DNA of 45,940 bases. Source: Porticoccaceae bacterium (GTDB lineage: Bacteria; Pseudomonadota; Gammaproteobacteria; Pseudomonadales; Porticoccaceae). The notes beneath the pieces were generated by a model. The model had not been told where the DNA came from and searched no databases. It saw nothing but the letters and a program-made list of their open reading frames with translations. The stretch spans positions 1 to 45,940 of the forward strand of contig PCCK01000044.1 in assembly GCA_002731695.1 (NCBI GenBank). The letters run 5' to 3'. Of the stretch, positions 44,768-45,940 are shown piece by piece. Each line of letters begins with the position of its first letter. Position 1 is the stretch's first letter. A program made the translations under genes and the position numbers.

Positions 44768-44878
44768 GCCATTTTCCCCCACCGAGCGGAACGCCCATCT
44801 CAGGTAAGGAACAGTAATCCCCACCACAATTCTCACAGACACTAATAAAATCATATTATTTACAAAAATAGCAACAAA

Positions 44879-45742
44879 CTATTCAATATTTTGGATTTGC
44901 TCTCGCATTTGCTCAATTGAAACTTTTAATTCGATAGACGCTTGCGTTGTGACACCTGCGATTGATTTGGACCCCAAAGTATTAGACTCGCGATTCAATT
45001 CTTGCATCAAAAAATCAAGCCTTCGGCCGATAGCTTCTTTACTCTTAAGTGTCCTGCGAACCTCAAAAATATGCGCCTCCAATCGTTCCAGCTCTTCATT
45101 CACATCGGTCCTGTTGGCGACGAGTACCATTTCCTGTTCTACGCGATCATTATCGAGGTCTTGCTTGATTTGAGTGAGCCGATCTTTCAATCGAGTTCTT
45201 TGACTTTCCAAAATTTTTGGAAGGTTAATTTTAATTTTTCTAATCTGCTCCTCCATATTTAAGAGACGAAGTAATATCATTTCAGTCAGCTTCTCGCCTT
45301 CTCGAGCTCGCCCTTCGAGTAATTGGCCAATAGTATTTGTAAAGAGCTCAAGCACTTCTTCCTCGACTTTATCGGTATTCAAGTCTTTGTCTATAATTAT
45401 CCCCGGCCATCGCATTACCTCAAGTGCAGAAATCGGTGCTGGATTTTGAATTTCGTTTGATAGCTTCTCAGCTACATCTATGTAGCGTCTTGCTAATGGA
45501 ATATTCGCCTGCAAGAGATTTTCATTTTCGGTCAATGTGAGTTGTATTGTGCAGTCAATTTTACCTCGCTGAAGTTTTGCACGCGCGATTTCGCGAAGAG
45601 AGTTTTCGGTTTGTCGAAAAGATTCGGGCAGACGAAAGCTTGTTTCAAGAAATCGATGATTCAAAGATCGTATTTCGCAAGAAATTGTGCCCCAGCCTAG
45701 TTCCCTTCGGTTTCGAGCAAAGGCGGTCATACTTCTAGGCAT
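44879..45742 (-). CDS. yicC: YicC family endoribonuclease
   Basis: A 287-residue YicC homologue of normal length. The N-terminus MTAFARNRRELGWGTISCEIRSLNHRFLE and the C-terminal block GRRLDFLMQELNRESNTLGSKS are the family's most conserved parts; the middle is charged and probably helical/coiled. E. coli YicC is an endoribonuclease involved in small-RNA turnover. GGAGGAG precedes the ATG. It is divergent from rph, the conserved neighbour in gammaproteobacteria. Confidence 0.95.
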   Translation of the reverse strand: MPRSMTAFARNRRELGWGTISCEIRSLNHRFLETSFRLPESFRQTENSLREIARAKLQRGKIDCTIQLTLTENENLLQANIPLARRYIDVAEKLSNEIQNPAPISALEVMRWPGIIIDKDLNTDKVEEEVLELFTNTIGQLLEGRAREGEKLTEMILLRLLNMEEQIRKIKINLPKILESQRTRLKDRLTQIKQDLDNDRVEQEMVLVANRTDVNEELERLEAHIFEVRRTLKSKEAIGRRLDFLMQELNRESNTLGSKSIAGVTTQASIELKVSIEQMREQIQNIE

Positions 45743-45834
45743 TATGCTCCTCCATTATTAATTTACTCCATGGTATCAAAACATCGCGTAAAAGTTTCGT
45801 AAGGTTCGTAATTTTCTGGGCCGGATTCTAAAAT

Positions 45835-45884
45835 TTACCCACAACGATCCTAATCTCGATATACTGTTTTTCTGTTGTGGATAA
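45835..45884. promoter_or_regulatory. Two DnaA-box-like sites upstream of rph
   Basis: An exact TTATCCACA lies on the minus strand at 45876-45884, 12 bases before the rph start, and TTACCCACA (one mismatch) lies on the plus strand at 45835-45843. They face each other in the yicC/rph divergent region. They also form the CCACAAC/GTTGTGG inverted repeat. Two 9-mers can occur by chance, so this is only a candidate. Confidence 0.3.
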
Positions 45885-45896
45885 TAAGGGTTTTTT

Positions 45897-45940
45897 ATGG
45901 GGCGTCCCAGTGGTCGATCTCCTAATGAGATGAGGTCAGT
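45897..45940 (+). CDS. rph: Ribonuclease PH, 5' end only
   Basis: The last 44 bases encode MGRPSGRSPNEMRS, matching the highly conserved N-terminus of RNase PH (M-R-P-S-G-R-x-P-x-x-x-R). RNase PH is a phosphorolytic 3'-5' exonuclease that trims tRNA 3' ends. Divergence from yicC supports the call. The rest lies beyond the window. Confidence 0.85.
   Translation, partial: MGRPSGRSPNEMRS

Noticed and set aside
1-45940. CRISPR arrays, tRNA or rRNA genes, insertion sequences, att sites
   Set aside because: No spaced direct repeats, cloverleaf sequences, transposase or integrase frames were seen.

Overview
The window reads as a chromosomal segment of a gammaproteobacterium, probably marine and distantly Pseudomonas-like. 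The evidence is the housekeeping order: metK divergent from tktA-epd-pgk, and a gmk-rpoZ-spoT block close to ridA and recG, with yicC and the start of rph at the right end. Base composition looks moderate and similar throughout. I saw no tRNA, rRNA, CRISPR array, integrase or transposase, and no gene-free stretch longer than 300 bases.

Region A (1-24.8 kb) is a dense accessory catabolic locus centred on acyl-CoA chemistry. From left to right it holds: an enoyl-CoA hydratase coupled to a GldA-type alcohol dehydrogenase; a divergent acyl-CoA synthetase; a decayed sulfatase; an intact lipoprotein sulfatase; a tightly overlapping operon (enoyl-CoA hydratase, GPH-type MFS symporter, second acyl-CoA synthetase, APH-fold kinase, PfkB sugar kinase); a VOC protein; a divergent ThDP enzyme; a nucleoside hydrolase, TauD-like dioxygenase and ACAD10/11-type dehydrogenase operon; then an SDR, a fused hydratase/3-hydroxyacyl-CoA dehydrogenase and an acyl-CoA dehydrogenase, facing two further adjacent acyl-CoA dehydrogenase genes. 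A coherent but unproven reading is uptake, desulfation and CoA activation of a hydroxylated carboxylic acid, removal of a hydroxyl by phosphorylation and elimination (as in LvaA/LvaC and ACAD10/ACAD11), then beta-oxidation. The real substrate cannot be told from sequence.

Region B (24.9-33.5 kb) is housekeeping. A periplasmic trypsin-like protease is translationally coupled to rsmE; ahcY and metK form the methyl cycle; tktA-epd-pgk form a divergent carbon-metabolism operon with one-base overlaps between reading frames.

Region C (33.6-45.9 kb) carries a PlsC-like acyltransferase, recG, a YeeZ-like epimerase-fold protein, ridA, spoT, rpoZ, gmk, a large Oar-like TonB-dependent receptor with its own terminator and a perfect 20-bp palindrome upstream, yicC, and the first 44 bases of rph.

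Most interesting for follow-up: the phosphorylation/elimination pair inside the catabolic locus; the sulfatase remnant whose catalytic cysteine codon is a UGA; the probable two-subunit acyl-CoA dehydrogenase; and the palindrome before the TonB receptor.
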